Source: Eremomyces bilateralis CBS 781.70
Taxonomy: Eukaryota > Ascomycota > Dothideomycetes > Eremomycetales > Eremomycetaceae
Assembly: GCF_010015585.1 (NCBI RefSeq)
Contig: NW_022985071.1
Location: 1,461,391 to 1,525,390, forward strand
Reading direction: 5' to 3'
Length of the DNA: 64,000 bases
The notes beneath the pieces are model-generated. The model searched no databases, had not been told where the DNA came from, and saw nothing but the letters and a program-made list of their open reading frames with translations. This document shows, in pieces, positions 33,551 through 46,009 of this stretch (the first letter of the stretch is position 1; each line of letters begins with the position of its first letter). The position numbers and the translations under genes are program-made.

Positions 33551-34162
33551 CGTGATGGGGCTGCGGAGATAGGGTCCCTGCTCGGATGGAAGAAACAAAG
33601 CGATTGGACTCAAGGTATGAACAACGAAAAGAAGGAAATGGAAATAGCTTCTGGTTAATGGAAATATGGTATCTTGTGAGCACTTCGCGCAATTGTTAGA
33701 TGGTAAATCGTAAACAACGTGGAGAGGTGGAGAGATCGGATGTCGATCTTTACACGCTTACGAGTTACGACAGGCAGCAAATGACGCCATGGGTAGGTTA
33801 CCAGGAGCATGGAAGCTTCGACAAGGAATACTACTACGCCAGGTGCTCGGAATTTTCGCAAATACATGATTGAAGTGTGTCAGAACATATTCCGTTAAAA
33901 TTCAATTCATATTAATTCTCATGACCGGGACAACTGGAGTCGTCAGGATGGAGAGAAGATGGATTCATAAGATTGCGCACGTGGTCTGGCCGATTCCGGA
34001 GGACGATTCGAACAATTCGGGAAATTTTGCGCGGTGATGGTCCGTGCACAATAATCGAGTTCAAAGATGGAGTCATGCTGGTCGGAATCTGATGATCAAT
34101 GGTCGCGACAGAATCAATTGAGTCTGCTAGAGTCCGTATAGTTTCCGGAAACCCTTTTAAAG
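33551..34162. promoter_or_regulatory. Divergent promoter region between PCS60 and ARO2
   Basis: The 612 bp separate two start codons on opposite strands and must contain both promoters. No distinctive motif was identified; the region contains only short ORFs. Confidence 0.45.
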
Positions 34163-35583
34163 ATGTCGACATTCGGAAACCACTTCCGGGTCACCACGTA
34201 TGTGGCTTTTGATATACTCTAGACCTGCACTGACAATGATACAGCTATGGCGAGTCACACTGCCTGTCGGTCGGCTGCATCGTCGATGGCTGCCCACCGG
34301 GGATGGAGCTCACTGAAGACGATATACAACCCCAGATGACCCGTAGACGGCCCGGCCAAAGCAAGATCACCACCCCGCGAGACGAGAAAGACCGGGTGCA
34401 GATTCAGTCCGGGACGGAGCTTGGGATCACCTTGGGGACGCCGATTGGCCTCCGTGTCATGAATGAGAATCAGAGACCGAAAGACTATGGAAATAGCACG
34501 ATGGACAAGTATCCTAGGCCGAGCCACGCGGATTGGACCTATTTGGAGAAGTATGGCGTCAAGGCAAGCAGTGGTGGTGGCCGAAGTAGCGCGAGAGAGA
34601 CCATTGGTATGGCAACTTTACATTTATTGATATTGTCTCGCTAATGATATGTAGGTCGTGTTGCAGCAGGCGCAATTGCAGAGAAATATCTCCGCTTAGC
34701 CTATGGAGTTGAAATCGTCGCCTTCGTCTCCTCCATCGGGTCCGAATTCCTTTGCCCACCTACCTCCAAGCACCCTTCAAATACCACAAACCCAGAATAC
34801 CTCCAGCTCCTCGACTCGATCAACCGCGAAACTGTTGACTCATTCTTGCCCGTGCGATGTCCAAATACAGATGCTGCTAAACGAATGGAAGCTCTGGTAT
34901 CCGAATTCAGGGACCGTGAGGATAGCATCGGCGGTACAGTCACCTGCGTGATTCGCAACGCTCCCAGCGGTCTCGGGGAGCCATGCTTTGACAAGCTGGA
35001 GGCATCTTTGGCCCACGCCATGTTATCCATCCCCGCGACCAAAGGATTCGAGATCGGCTCTGGCTTCGCCGGCACACGCATCCCAGGATCCATCCATAAC
35101 GATCCCTTTGTACGCAACCGGGCGGACGACACCCTTCCCCTGCCTGTGCAAGAACCGCTCGTCGAAACCCCGCTGTCCCAATCCTCGACTCCCGGTCGAA
35201 CTGCCCGCCCGAAATTGACCACGAAAACCAACAATTCCGGCGGGATCCAGGGCGGGATCAGCAACGGCGCGCCGATCTACTTCTCCGTGGCGTTCAAACC
35301 GCCGGCGACGATCGGGCAAGCGCAGCAGACGGCTTCGTACGGGCTGGAAGAGGGGATTTTGGAAGCGAAGGGGAGGCACGACCCGTGCGTGGTGCCGCGA
35401 GCGGTCCCGATTGTTGAAACGATGGCGGCGCTGGTGATTATGGATGCGGTGATGGCGCAGTTAGGGCGCGGGGCTGCTAGGGATTTGCTCCCGGAGATTA
35501 AAGGCCGAGAAGTCTTGAGGGGTTTGCCGATGCCAACGGAAAGTGAAAAGAATGCATCAGTCGCTAATGGTGCCGTGGCTTGA
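34163..35583 (+). CDS. ARO2: Chorismate synthase
   Basis: Last step of the shikimate pathway: EPSP to chorismate, using reduced FMN. Exons are 34163-34197, 34245-34606 and 34655-35583 (441 aa), with introns of 47 and 48 nt (donors GTATGT and GTATGG; acceptors ATACAG and TGTAG). The start [20 protein letters not shown] has the first family signature GESH. The second, [13 protein letters not shown], is completed across intron 2. The third is [20 protein letters not shown] with [20 protein letters not shown] is also conserved. Fungal enzymes can be bifunctional with an NADPH-dependent flavin reductase activity, which I cannot confirm here. Confidence 0.96.
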
Positions 35584-37578
35584 TCGATTCATGGGCTTGC
35601 TCGTTCAGATATATATGCTTTCGGCATGGCCGGACACACATGCAGCCAACCTCTTCTTTCGCATTATCGGTGACTTGTCCGGTGCTACACTAAACTATAC
35701 CGCTATTGATGGGACAGGGGATACGGGACCATACCCATGGATTGCGACAGGATTCGAAGTGGCTGATGTTCATGTGGTGTATTGTGTCTTCGCGGTGACG
35801 GAATTCGACGTGCAGGCGGGCCACAGGACACCACAACGTGCCGCAGAAGCAAGTACTCTCGTCAAGGTGAATGTCGCGAACCTGTTCTAGAAACATAGCG
35901 GTCGGTCATGCACTAGTGATCGCATCGGACACTGCATGCGCTTTCTCCTTTCGGGGAAAATCGCTTCAAAGGTCAAACTTCATCGCCCAATGATCTTTAT
36001 CCGCTTCACGTATGCAGCTGTAAATGGAACCTTCCCGCGGCTGCAGGGCGTTGGCTGAGGGCACTAACACTTGCCAACCATTTACCAGTATCAGCCCGCC
36101 AAGCATGCATCCAGCAATTCGTATTGGAATGCTTTAATCTAAGTATATATCTGTAGCGATGTGAACCGCGAACACCCTCAGCGCCGATACTGCCGCGTTT
36201 AGGCGTCGAAGGATTTTTATGAAGGGGGTACGGTGGGTGGTCAGTCAGCCCGCGCCGAGTCGGATATGCAAGAATGGAACCACAACGGCGTGATATCCAC
36301 GAGGTCGGTCTAGCGTTTTTCTCGATTTCGCGTAGCCCTGGAGCGATGCAGAACGGTCTTGCAGAACCGCTCCGCGGGACTCGCTGTCCCGAACGTCCCA
36401 ACACGCAACATGCGATCCCCGGTCCGCGACCACTCAGAACGACGGCCCACGCGTCCAGGATGAGCGCTAAGGGAATTAGCCCGAAGGTTGGGGCTTCTCC
36501 GGGGTTGAGATCTCGGAGGCTTATCCGGTTCAATTGATCATTGCTGATCTTGCGAGGACAAAGGTCAAATATCGTCCTGGTGTTGCACCACGGTTGCCAT
36601 ACTGCGAGTGCGACTTGAAAAGCTGGAGTACAGAGTGGACTGGCGGTCTGACCCAATATTATAGTTTCACAAGCGGTCCTTGATTCCCTCCAGCCTCCAG
36701 AAGCGGTCTTCATTTCAGTTCAGGCGTGGCTCCTTCGTGGCTTGAAACCCTTGCACGGCCTTGCTCCTCCACATCCGCGGACAATCCATTCCGGCGATTC
36801 CAGTGGTGTGAATCGTGCATGGAAGAATGGCCATGGATTATTGGATCGCACATGGCTCCGCGGGCGGGTTCAATTTCCTCTCGTCGCTTTTCGGTCTAGA
36901 CCCCCGACCCCAGAAGTCTAGACCGTCACCGATCCCACGACGAGGAACTTTCCCTCCATCCGATCGATGTCGAATCGTGTTCTTTCCCGACATCACTCCA
37001 CTTAGAATGGTTAGTCGTCATGTCGAGGTACAGGGCTTTCTGACCGGTGTTATCCATGGTTGATCCGCAGCACATGGATATCTCACTCCCCATACGATAC
37101 CCCATGGCGCTCAAGCTACTTTAGCCCAATTTGCTCCCTGGGTCGCGCGTGCATCGGGATTCCCACCGCAGGAATCTGGATGCTTCGGAAGCGCAAGAGC
37201 GAATCTGGCTAGGCCCTCGATTCCTCTGCTGAACGGGAACGACAAAGGCATCGGACAAGACGCAGTTGGGCGGAGACGGCGATGTGTTCCATTCACTAGT
37301 GCTCATCACTTCAGAGGCTGACATGGCATGACGCATTCTCAACTTTCCCATGACTTTTCACCATCCCTTCTTTTTCTGCAAATTTATACCATTAATCAGT
37401 ATTCGTTGATATCGACCGACTTTCTCTCTACTCCTACGCTCCATCGGACCTGTTGCCGATGAATGATCCCACGCCTGCGGTGTGATCGACACTCCGGACC
37501 CTTTATTGTCCTATTGCTGGATCGATGATGAGCCGGTCCAGTTAACTGGACCGGCAGTTGTTTACTTGTATTTTGACC
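35584..37578. other. Two-kilobase intergenic region, no supported gene
   Basis: ORFs on both strands (e.g. minus 36713-36006) have no recognisable domain and biased composition, so I leave them out. The right part is the presumed promoter of the Zn2Cys6 regulator. Confidence 0.4.
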
Positions 37579-40327
37579 ATGCCGGATAGTTCGTCGGATG
37601 GTGGAACTTCGATGGTTCTGCTCTCGAGGGAAAAGCCCAGGTCGAGGGTGACCTCTCCCAAAGCCGCATCGCCTCCTACCGAAAGAAAACCATCGAAGCG
37701 AAGATGCATACCAAATGCGTGTATACCGTGCAGAAAACGAAAGTCCAAAGTGAGTACCTCCGCTGTTTTTCATATTTTGTTGGTGTTTCAAGTTTCAACC
37801 GTCATAATGGACCGGAGCAGAACTCCGGGTGCGACAGATCGCAACCTTTGCACCCTCCAATCATCATGGTCCATTCCAGAGTTGAACTTCTTTTCGCAAC
37901 CCAAAAAGCTGGGTGGCCAGTGTTGAACATTTCAACGTGTTTTCATCTTTGAACGAAACTACTCAAACTGTCTTGTGGCTGATGAGGAACAATATGCACC
38001 AGGATGCAAGTCAGTGTAAACTGACTGTGTCAGTAATCTGGTCGCTGGATTGAACCGAGATTTTGGCTTCCGTTCGACATATTGCAATCTCATTGGGAAC
38101 CATGATGATGGATCTCCCACTCGCAGATATTTTCCATCGAGTCATTTCGTCAAAACATCCTACTGAATTACTGACCTGTCTAAAGTGCGATGGAGGTACA
38201 CCGAAATGTTCCACTTGCAATGCGGTATACTTCACTGCCTGCTCGTACGATACAACCCCGGAGCCGCGGAAATCTGTGACCAGGAGGGACGAGTCCACGA
38301 TGTCACCGGAACGTTCGGAGGGTGGGCTGGAAACGCAATGGAGTCCTTCGGATTTGCATTCCATGTTTCTCCCAGAAGGCGTTCTTGACCATGAAAGTCG
38401 AGAGTCAAGACGACGAGAGTCACAGGTCCCCGCTGCACAAATATCCCCTGGTTCTTGGACCAAGGTCACGTCAGACGTGTACTTCATTCAGAATGCACTA
38501 GACCGATACTTTGCGAACGCGTTCTATACGTTACTTCTAAGGAACAACTTCATCCAGGATTTCCAATCTGGCTCGACCATCCACTGCAGTCCCATCCTTG
38601 TCAATGCCATTTGTGCATATGGCTGTCGCTTTGGGGAATCTGGACAGACGGACTATGCAGTAGCTAGCGACCAGTTCTTCACTGAAGCGCAACGGCTACT
38701 GTTCGAAGACAAAACGCCGCGTTTGACTACTGTGCAAGCATTGGCTGTCATGGGACTCCGCCAAACTGCGTCGAGCAACGAGAGTAGTGCTTTTCAGTTC
38801 ATCGGACGAGCAATGCGAATGGCCATCGATTTGGGCCTCCACCAGCAAGAGAAGGGCTCACCTCCTTTGTCTTCAGATCAAAATGATACGTTGGCACGCA
38901 GAGTGACGTTTTGGGGATGCTACTGCTTGGATGTGTAAGAATCCCTATTCCTATCAGACCTCTTGAACTCTTCTAATTCATTTATAGAACGTTGTCCTTC
39001 TGGTTCTGCCGTATACCACAACTCGCTTCATCAGTAGTCGGTGCCGAGAGACTACTTGGATCCTCTTCTCCGTCGAACAGTCCTACAGCGTCTTATGGCA
39101 GAATACATGGCGCCCTATCCACGGCTCAATTGAACTCAATTGGTCCTGAACTTTTATTTCTCGATGCTCTCAGCCATTTTTGCGATTTGATGAATGAAAC
39201 CGCATCCATACTATTCAGTCCTCAAGAAAAACTTACTGCTTCTCGATTATTAAACCAGCACAAGAAATACCAAGACTGGATGCGCGAGCTCCCCGATACA
39301 TTACGACTGCACGAACATGCTATTCCTCCTATCTATATCCTCCAGTAAGTCCATTCGCATATCAACTGGAGGATAATTGCTGACCACATGCAGCATGCTT
39401 TTTTTGACTATGACGACCATTGTCTATCGTCCGCTTATCAATCTTGCAAATAACGAACAGTCCGCTCTACATGGCGTGGATTACAAAAATATGTCCATAA
39501 GTACTGCCAATGAGATAGTCACCATGGCGGTTAAATTCCGAAACATGTTTCCCCATCTAACATTTCCTCCCCTACTACCGCACATCTTCCTCTCCACCGC
39601 ATCAACACTTCTACTCGAACCCGGCCCAGAACCACCGTTATCATATATCACCCGCGAGCTAGCAACCATGTCCGGAACCGAACCGACCGCCTTGAACGCT
39701 TTCCATCGACTTCAATCACTCGCCACCGCGCACAGCATCCGTCTCCCCGACCTCGCTAGCTTTCCTCAACTCATCAGACCTCCCTCTCACCAAGGCCCTC
39801 GCTCCCGCGACTCTCCGGCCACCTCCAACGATGTCCGGCCACCGCTCACACGAAGCTCACACAGTTCGTCAACTGCTAGCACAGGCCCGCATACGCCCCC
39901 AGACCTTCATTACCATCATGACGTCTCCCTTCCACCTTTTCGCCAAATCGCGAATTCGTCTCTAAAGCCATGGCCAGACAACCCGACCTCAAGGCTACTG
40001 AATCAACATTCATACGCAACGTTGCACCAGCTACCACAGTCAAGGACAGATATCGGGGGCGCCACCAACTCGTTGGGGTTGAACGGAGACACTTCAGACG
40101 CAAACCACCGTGGGTCGCGGCCAAGTGGGTCGGATCTCTCCATCTCAGTCGCCGCGGTGATCGGTCTCCCCAAAGGAACGCGGCCCCCGAATTTGCAGCG
40201 ACCACCGATCTACCCACCGACATCAAGAAGTCCCGATGTGGAGATGGGGGAAACGGACAGCCAAATTTCGAGGAAGCAGAGCGCGAGCAGTAAACGGATG
40301 GATTTGAGGGGGATGTTGGCGGATTGA
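37579..40327 (+). CDS. Zn2Cys6 fungal-type transcription factor
   Basis: Nuclear regulator of 736 aa. Exons are 37579-37749, 38186-38934, 38988-39344 and 39394-40327. The binuclear zinc cluster is completed only after splicing the first intron: ACIPCRKRKSK joins CDGGTPKCSTC, giving C-x2-C-x6-C-x6-C-x2-C-x7-C. That intron is 436 nt, far longer than others in the window, with donor GTGAGT, branch CTGAC and acceptor CTAAAG. The middle homology region follows from about 120: YFANAFYTLLLRNN, AMRMAIDLGLHQQ, TFWGCYCLDVTLSFWFCRIP. The C-terminus is Ser/Pro-rich and disordered. The layout resembles regulators of the XlnR/NirA breadth of the fungal_trans family. The target pathway is unknown; no biosynthetic cluster is adjacent. 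Confidence 0.9.
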
Positions 40328-40529
40328 GGATGGGATGAGAGAATACGCGCACACGACTTCAACTGATTTATGAAATGGGGTGCAGATGGATAGGAGACTT
40401 GGTTTTGGGCATACATGGAGGCACTGATCTAAGCAACAGCTCGCGAGATAACGAGCACGTTATTACTGTACTATTGAATGGTTTATATTAGAATATTGGC
40501 TGAATACATGCACAGCTAAGCATTGAGTC

Positions 40530-40871
40530 CTATTCGCCTTGCTCCCAACCAGTCATCTTCTCAGTCTTCGTGAGCACTGCGTCACCCAATAATTTCTCTA
40601 TCCGCTCGAAGTCTCTCGCACAATCATCACTCGTGGAGGGGTTCTCTCCTTCATTCTCTTTCTTGTTACTTCCACTGGAGTATGTGCTGAGGAAGTATAA
40701 GAACGCCTCGACTTGCATCTGATGGGGGAAGCGACCGTCTCCCACCCTCACAGTCTCACTATCGACCGAACGAACGAGGGCATTTCGGCGATGTATTTGG
40801 ACAAGGTTGGCAACAGTGATGAGGAGGTCGATAACTGTGAGTATGAGTCCGACGAGGTTTATGATATCCAT
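40530..40871 (-). CDS. Small hypothetical protein with N-terminal hydrophobic helix
   Basis: Uninterrupted ORF of 113 aa. Residues 1-25 (MDIINLVGLILTVIDLLITV, then ANLVQ) form a likely membrane helix or signal anchor. The rest is polar, with DCARDFERIEKLLGDAVLTK near the C-terminus looking helical. No family recognised. It converges with the Zn2Cys6 gene (203 bp between stops). Coding is plausible but unproven. Confidence 0.45.
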   Translation of the reverse strand: MDIINLVGLILTVIDLLITVANLVQIHRRNALVRSVDSETVRVGDGRFPHQMQVEAFLYFLSTYSSGSNKKENEGENPSTSDDCARDFERIEKLLGDAVLTKTEKMTGWEQGE

Positions 40872-42240
40872 GTTCGTTGCTATCAGTCAAGTCAGTCGAA
40901 AGTTTAGAGTGTACTAGTGCTGCGAGAGTCACTAACAATAGATATCTAGATGGAGACTTCGGAATTCGACTGCACGGTAGTAATGGGAACTGGGAAGGGA
41001 TGCTCGATATAATATTTTAGAATTAAAGCAGAAGATATGAGGGTAACGGACTCCTGAATCATAGGGGACTTGTTCTCGGGATTGAATTGGGAGATGGGAA
41101 ACAATTCAGAGACACTGGTGGCCTGGAGTACGTTAAGGAGACAGGGTTCCTGGCGTTCTTAAATAAGATAATGAATCGCGAATGCGTGCCAGTTCGAACT
41201 TGCGATCCATATCCTGTGATGTTCCTGTGATGTTCGCCACTCCCACCTCTCCCGCAAATAATTTGCCAACCCAATATGCAGGGAGAAGATGTGATACACT
41301 CCTGCCAGACAATGTTCGCCACTCCGCCCCCTCCGCCCCCTCCGCCCCCCAGCGAATATCCTGCCAAGTGGGAAGCTGATGATTCGGCATGGCAAACAAG
41401 TGCTGCTGCAGCTGTCGAAGCCGATTCTTGGGAATGGAAGGGTTGAGGTGGAGATGGACACTTACCCATGTTCACAAGTGCCATAGCTGATAGCCCATAC
41501 TGAAGGTAGTTTGAACAAGCTCCAGCAATAATTCGAATATGCACCCCTACGGGTCTACGGAGCATGCAGTGGCCCGGGCGGTGCTTGGTAGTTGCCTCCG
41601 GTGGTAATAACAAGATGCGCCAAGTCCCCCGTCCCAACGCATCATTTGGCTGTGACGCTGTGTTCCTTTTTTGCGGCAGCTCTCAGAATTCCAACTTCTT
41701 TCACGGTCTGTCAATGGCGAACCCGGAGGCTTACCTTGGATCCACGAGTTTCATGCCTTTTTTCCACACCGGAGCTTGAGGACTTCGTATTGTGCCTCCA
41801 ACTAGAATAATCCATCGGAGGTGATAGCACGGGAGCAAATGGCAATTATTTGCAACTCTCTTCTGCCATGGTTCCGTTCTCTTGATGTGGGCAACTAGCT
41901 GGCAGAGCGCCGATGATGAGCCGAGAAGACGCGTCCTCGACGTGTTCGTCGATCGAACTTTTCCGTGTCTTTAATGATCACTTCACATCTACCTGGTCGC
42001 AGCCTCCAACACACAAGATGGAGCAGGTTCGCAGTGTTGATGTACTTTATTACCTCGTAGGTCGGAGCGCCGAGAAAAACCTTCGGGCACTCGCACGATG
42101 CGATGGAATCATGACGTCTCCTACCTATCATTGTTTCCGGTGTGTACCGGTACTATTCTTATACAGCGAATTTGATTCCCGTTCTTTCCACATGACCAAA
42201 CAAATATTTTATGAAATGATAGCAGTGTGCGAAATTGAAA
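40872..42240. other. Intergenic with a short 9-bp tandem repeat
   Basis: No supported gene. ORFs around 41060-41640 on the minus strand are Gly-rich because they read the CTCCGCCCC repeat at 41322-41350. The right end holds the promoter of the NTF2-like gene. Confidence 0.4.
41322..41350. repeat. CTCCGCCCC tandem repeat, three copies
   Basis: Three head-to-tail copies of the 9-mer CTCCGCCCC (the last extended by extra C) in noncoding DNA. A simple repeat with no evident function. Confidence 0.8.
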
Positions 42241-42929
42241 ATGGCGAACAACAACCATGCCTCGGGCGAACAGAACCAGAAATACGAGCCGAAGCCGGAC
42301 GCGCATGCCTTGACCGCTGGGTCTAACGTTTCCGAGGATGCGGTGGACTACGAGCCTCATCCCGAGAAATCGATCCAAGTTGAGCCACTGAGGCAGAAAA
42401 TCATCAATTCGATATGCAACCTCTACAGCGGCAGCGCAAGCGGAGAAGACATGAAAGTCTACGCGAAGGAAGCGGTATACGACGATCCTTGGAGCTATTG
42501 CGATACCAGGTACAAGATCGCTGGGCAGTGGTGGGGTATGGCATTTTATACCTGTGTCCATCCAATGGTTCCATGCTTAATAGCCTTTCAGGAATCCCCA
42601 TGATCTTCGCATCTTCGAAGACCTTGAAGACTGAAACAGTTTCCAACAAGCCCAACGAGATCACCTTCAAGCTTCAACAGGAGTACACTCCGAGAGCATT
42701 GCATTGGTCGAAGTCTATCAATTCTCTCGTGACTTTGACTCTGGATGACGAAGGTAAGGTGCGTTACCATAAGGATATGTGGAATGCCAAAGACTACAGC
42801 CATGAGGGCATTGGGATGGTCATGAAGCATCTTAATGGTGATCATCTAACCAAGGTGTGTACCCCTTGATTCTATGGTAGTATTATTTCTCACTCTGGGC
42901 AGTTCACTAGGCCTCCAGACTGGCTCTGA
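42241..42929 (+). CDS. NTF2/SnoaL-like fold fungal protein
   Basis: Exons are 42241-42535, 42592-42854 and 42903-42929, giving 194 aa. Introns are 56 and 48 nt (donors GTATGG and GTGTGT; acceptors TTTCAG and GGGCAG). From about residue 50 the sequence (LRQKIINSICNLYSGSASGE, then YAKEAVYDDPWSYCDTRYKI) has the helix-then-VYDDP pattern of NTF2/SnoaL-like cone folds. It continues AGQWWGIPMIFA and ends DMWNAKDYSHEGIGMVMKHL with FTRPPDWL. The pattern occurs widely in Pezizomycotina proteins of unknown function. No signal peptide. It may bind a small hydrophobic ligand, by analogy only. Confidence 0.82.
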
Positions 42930-43339
42930 TTTAGAGCGTTTCTTAAATGGCGTCCTTTACGTGTATTGGTGACCGATTCGTGCATCCAATATGAGGTAGG
43001 TAGTAGAGGAGCTGCAGGAAGGCTACGACTCCGCCTTCGAACTGATGTCTGATTGGCTTTGGACTTTTTGCGGTTGGGAAGAGGTGGCATGGGGCAGCAC
43101 CATCCCCGAAAACAAAATGCCTCCAATACGGTATAAGGTAGCCTGCTTGGCACAGCACACGTTATTTTAATATACTCTCCTTTGGTTCAACTTTTGCTTT
43201 CATCTGTCGATACCATCATGCTCTTAGGGTAGAATATACTTTCAGTCAATGTCCAGGGGAAATTCTTTAGATTTGTCGAGTTCAATCCAGTCGATTTTTA
43301 CAACACAGTGGCGCCTAAAATTTGGCCATTTCGTTGGAT
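42930..43339. other. Intergenic upstream of the ankyrin gene
   Basis: No gene supported; presumed 3' flank of the NTF2-like gene and promoter of the ankyrin-repeat gene. Confidence 0.45.
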
Positions 43340-45362
43340 ATGGATCCACAACTCCCAACCCCGTCGAATCCCGACCCTTCATCCAACAAACCTGTCAAGA
43401 ACGGCCGTGGGCGGCCAGCTAAGGTCCGGAAAGCCTGGAATGCTTCGATCCGCCGAAAGCTTGTCAGGCTTTACACTTCTTCTAGTCTCACCCTAGAAGA
43501 CCAGAGGCGGCTTCTCGGAGACATTGCAGGAGAGTCATGCTGCGAGAGGACGATGCAGAATATACTTAAGGAAGAGCTAGGACCAAATTACAAAGATCTT
43601 CGAGCTAAGGGAAAACGTGCCAGGGGCAACATGAAGGCGAGGACAGACGATCTAAGACAGCTAAGGGATGGGAATCCAGATCCAAGCTTCCTAGAGTTCA
43701 ATATGGGTGAGCTCTTCGAGTTTGACCTTGACAAATCTCTGGATAGCCGTCCTCATGCGCTGGATTCGTGGACTATTGCTCATGGTGAGAGTTTTCCAGA
43801 ACTGGAACTATTGACCAGGAACCTCAGCTGAAAGCTTTCTTGATACAGCCAATCTTCCAACAGGATCTGCTGTTGAGGCGAAAGACAAGGCTTCTAACGG
43901 TCTTCGTCTTCAGCAGAGGCTGGATGAGAACAACTGTACAGTTCGCTACACTGAATCCGTGATACGGGATGCTAGGAGTTTAGTGTTTGGACTGTCAGCT
44001 ATCAATACCGCTGTCCGCTTTACTACTCAAAAGCCATTCGATTGGACGGTGCCGAACGCTCGACCCCGAGATCCGCTGCATTGCTGTGAGATCTCTTCTC
44101 AAACATGCATTCATAGATCTGTCGCACAAGACCTGGTTTCGAGTACTGCCCCGGAGGACACCAACGTGTATGGTCGACTGCCTCGAAATCCACATGTTCG
44201 TGATGTGAGGAGAGACACAATTTTTCACATCGCAGCCCGAAAAGGAGCCACGCCTAAATATCTTCGGAATCTGCTCAAACATTATCCCGACTTCAATGTC
44301 AATACGGTCAACTGCTTCGGTCAGACATTCCTTCATCTTGCCAATCCGGGACAGGAGGCGGAATTGGATGAAGCAGATTTTATCTCGTTGATACAAGAAA
44401 TGGCTGGAAGGAATGCAGATCTCTCGTGTAGAGATTTCAATGGACAGACTGCCCTAATGAAGATTTTGAGCGAAATCGATTCAAGTCGGGCAGAGGCATT
44501 CAACCGTTTGGTACTTAAACCAATTTTCGCTTCCTCAAATTTAGCTGCCACAACCAAGGCCTTTTTCGATTCATCCTCGGATCGATTCGGCAAGAGTGTT
44601 GAAGACCATCTCCAAGGCATATATATTACGCCGTTTTCCATTTCATCCTATTTTTCGGGTCACGCAGAAATTATGAACCTATCAGACTGGGACCAGTTAG
44701 ATGACAGGTTCGGCTACCGGTTGTCATTCGACGTTACGGAAGGTTGTACCACACTAATTGCGGCGAATAAGCCTCATCCCAGGAGCTACCGGCCCTATGT
44801 TCCCACGGCTTCTCAAATAGCCAGCTCAATTCTCGATGACAAGGGAATAGACGCCGCATTAGAAGTCCTGAACAGTGGTGTCCTACTTAATACGTACAAG
44901 TACTGGGGCAACCTGTCTATTTGGGATGGATTCACACCGCTCCATATAGCAATCAACAGCCGCAACCGGCCCGCTATCAAGGCCGCGAAGCTAGTCCAGA
45001 AGCTCATTGAGCGTGGTGCGAATCCCCATTGGCTCGACTACCAGGGGCGAAGTCCTCTGTGGGTTGCTGTTGAACGGGGATCGGTTGAGGTTGCCGTAAT
45101 CCTCCTCAAGCACGGTGCAGATCCCAACTTCGACCCTTATGGCTTTGGGTTCATCGATGAGGATGTTATAACTGCCCGGGAGCTTGCGAGGCGTTGTCTG
45201 ACTGAGCTAGACATGATGTCCGAGCCGTTGGAATATGGTCGTCGCCTTCAAATGCATCTGTTGCTCTCGGAGTACGCCTCGTCAGGGAATCTACCCCGGG
45301 AAAAGCCCTTGACGGAGGCGATTCTGCGCAATATTGGACGTCGCCAGACCGACGACGTATAG
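43340..45362 (+). CDS. Ankyrin-repeat protein with N-terminal helix-turn-helix-like region
   Basis: Exons are 43340-43784 and 43849-45362 (652 aa), with a 64-nt intron (donor GTGAGA, acceptor ATACAG). The N-terminus has a basic hook GRGRPAKVRKAW followed by NASIRRKLVRLYTSSSLTLE and TMQNILKEELGPNYKDLRAK, resembling the AT-hook plus Clr5/HTH-like N-termini of many fungal ankyrin proteins. Ankyrin repeats are visible: DTIFHIAARKGATPKYLRNL, VNTVNCFGQTFLHLA, GFTPLHIAINSRNRPAIKAA, then QGRSPLWVAVERGSVEVAVI followed by LLKHGADPNFD. The middle (about 290-400) is unassigned. It is probably a nuclear or signalling adaptor; the partner is unknown. Such proteins are variable between strains in fungi. Confidence 0.82.
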
Positions 45363-45638
45363 CACGAAGGACTGGATGGTTAAGAGGGTTTTAAATTCGG
45401 GCAGCTTGCTTCTTATTCACGGGTTGGGCGTCTCAAGACATTGGTGTACATTCACAATATTACAGCTATTACATCCGAGCTCCTTTAGATTTCCCACAAT
45501 TCAACTGGAACTTTGGAACAGCTCTGGCAACATGTTGCCATCTGGAATTCTTTCTCAGTTCATGCGAAACCCCCCAGCGCCTCAATTCGTCCACCATGAG
45601 TATACCACACCCGAATCTATACTGTCGCGTGGTAGATT

Positions 45639-45978
45639 TCATGCCTCGCATATCAAATCAAACTCCGGCTCCAGAGGATCAGGTCCCTCATTCGTAAACG
45701 AAAACGCCGTGACTGGCGCATCCTGCTGGGCAGCATCACACTGGGCTTCATCACAGTTAGCTATACGTCCATCACCACACATAACGACAATAGTAACAGT
45801 GTGCTACTCACATCTCTGCTCACTGCACATCTCAATCGTCAGGTCGCCATCGCTATTGTTTCCGCCATTCTGTCGTTGCTCCAGCCTCTTATCCTTCTTG
45901 TTGCCGTCTCTCGCCCCGCCACGTCGCCCATCGCCGTCTCCATTTCTGGAGGAATTGCCTCGCTTCCCGTTCCCGTTC

Positions 45979-46009
<31 letters not shown>

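Noticed and set aside
36006-36713. 235-codon minus-strand ORF downstream of ARO2
   Set aside because: No domain, many Arg/Pro/Ser, and a competing plus-strand ORF; no splice or start context supports it.
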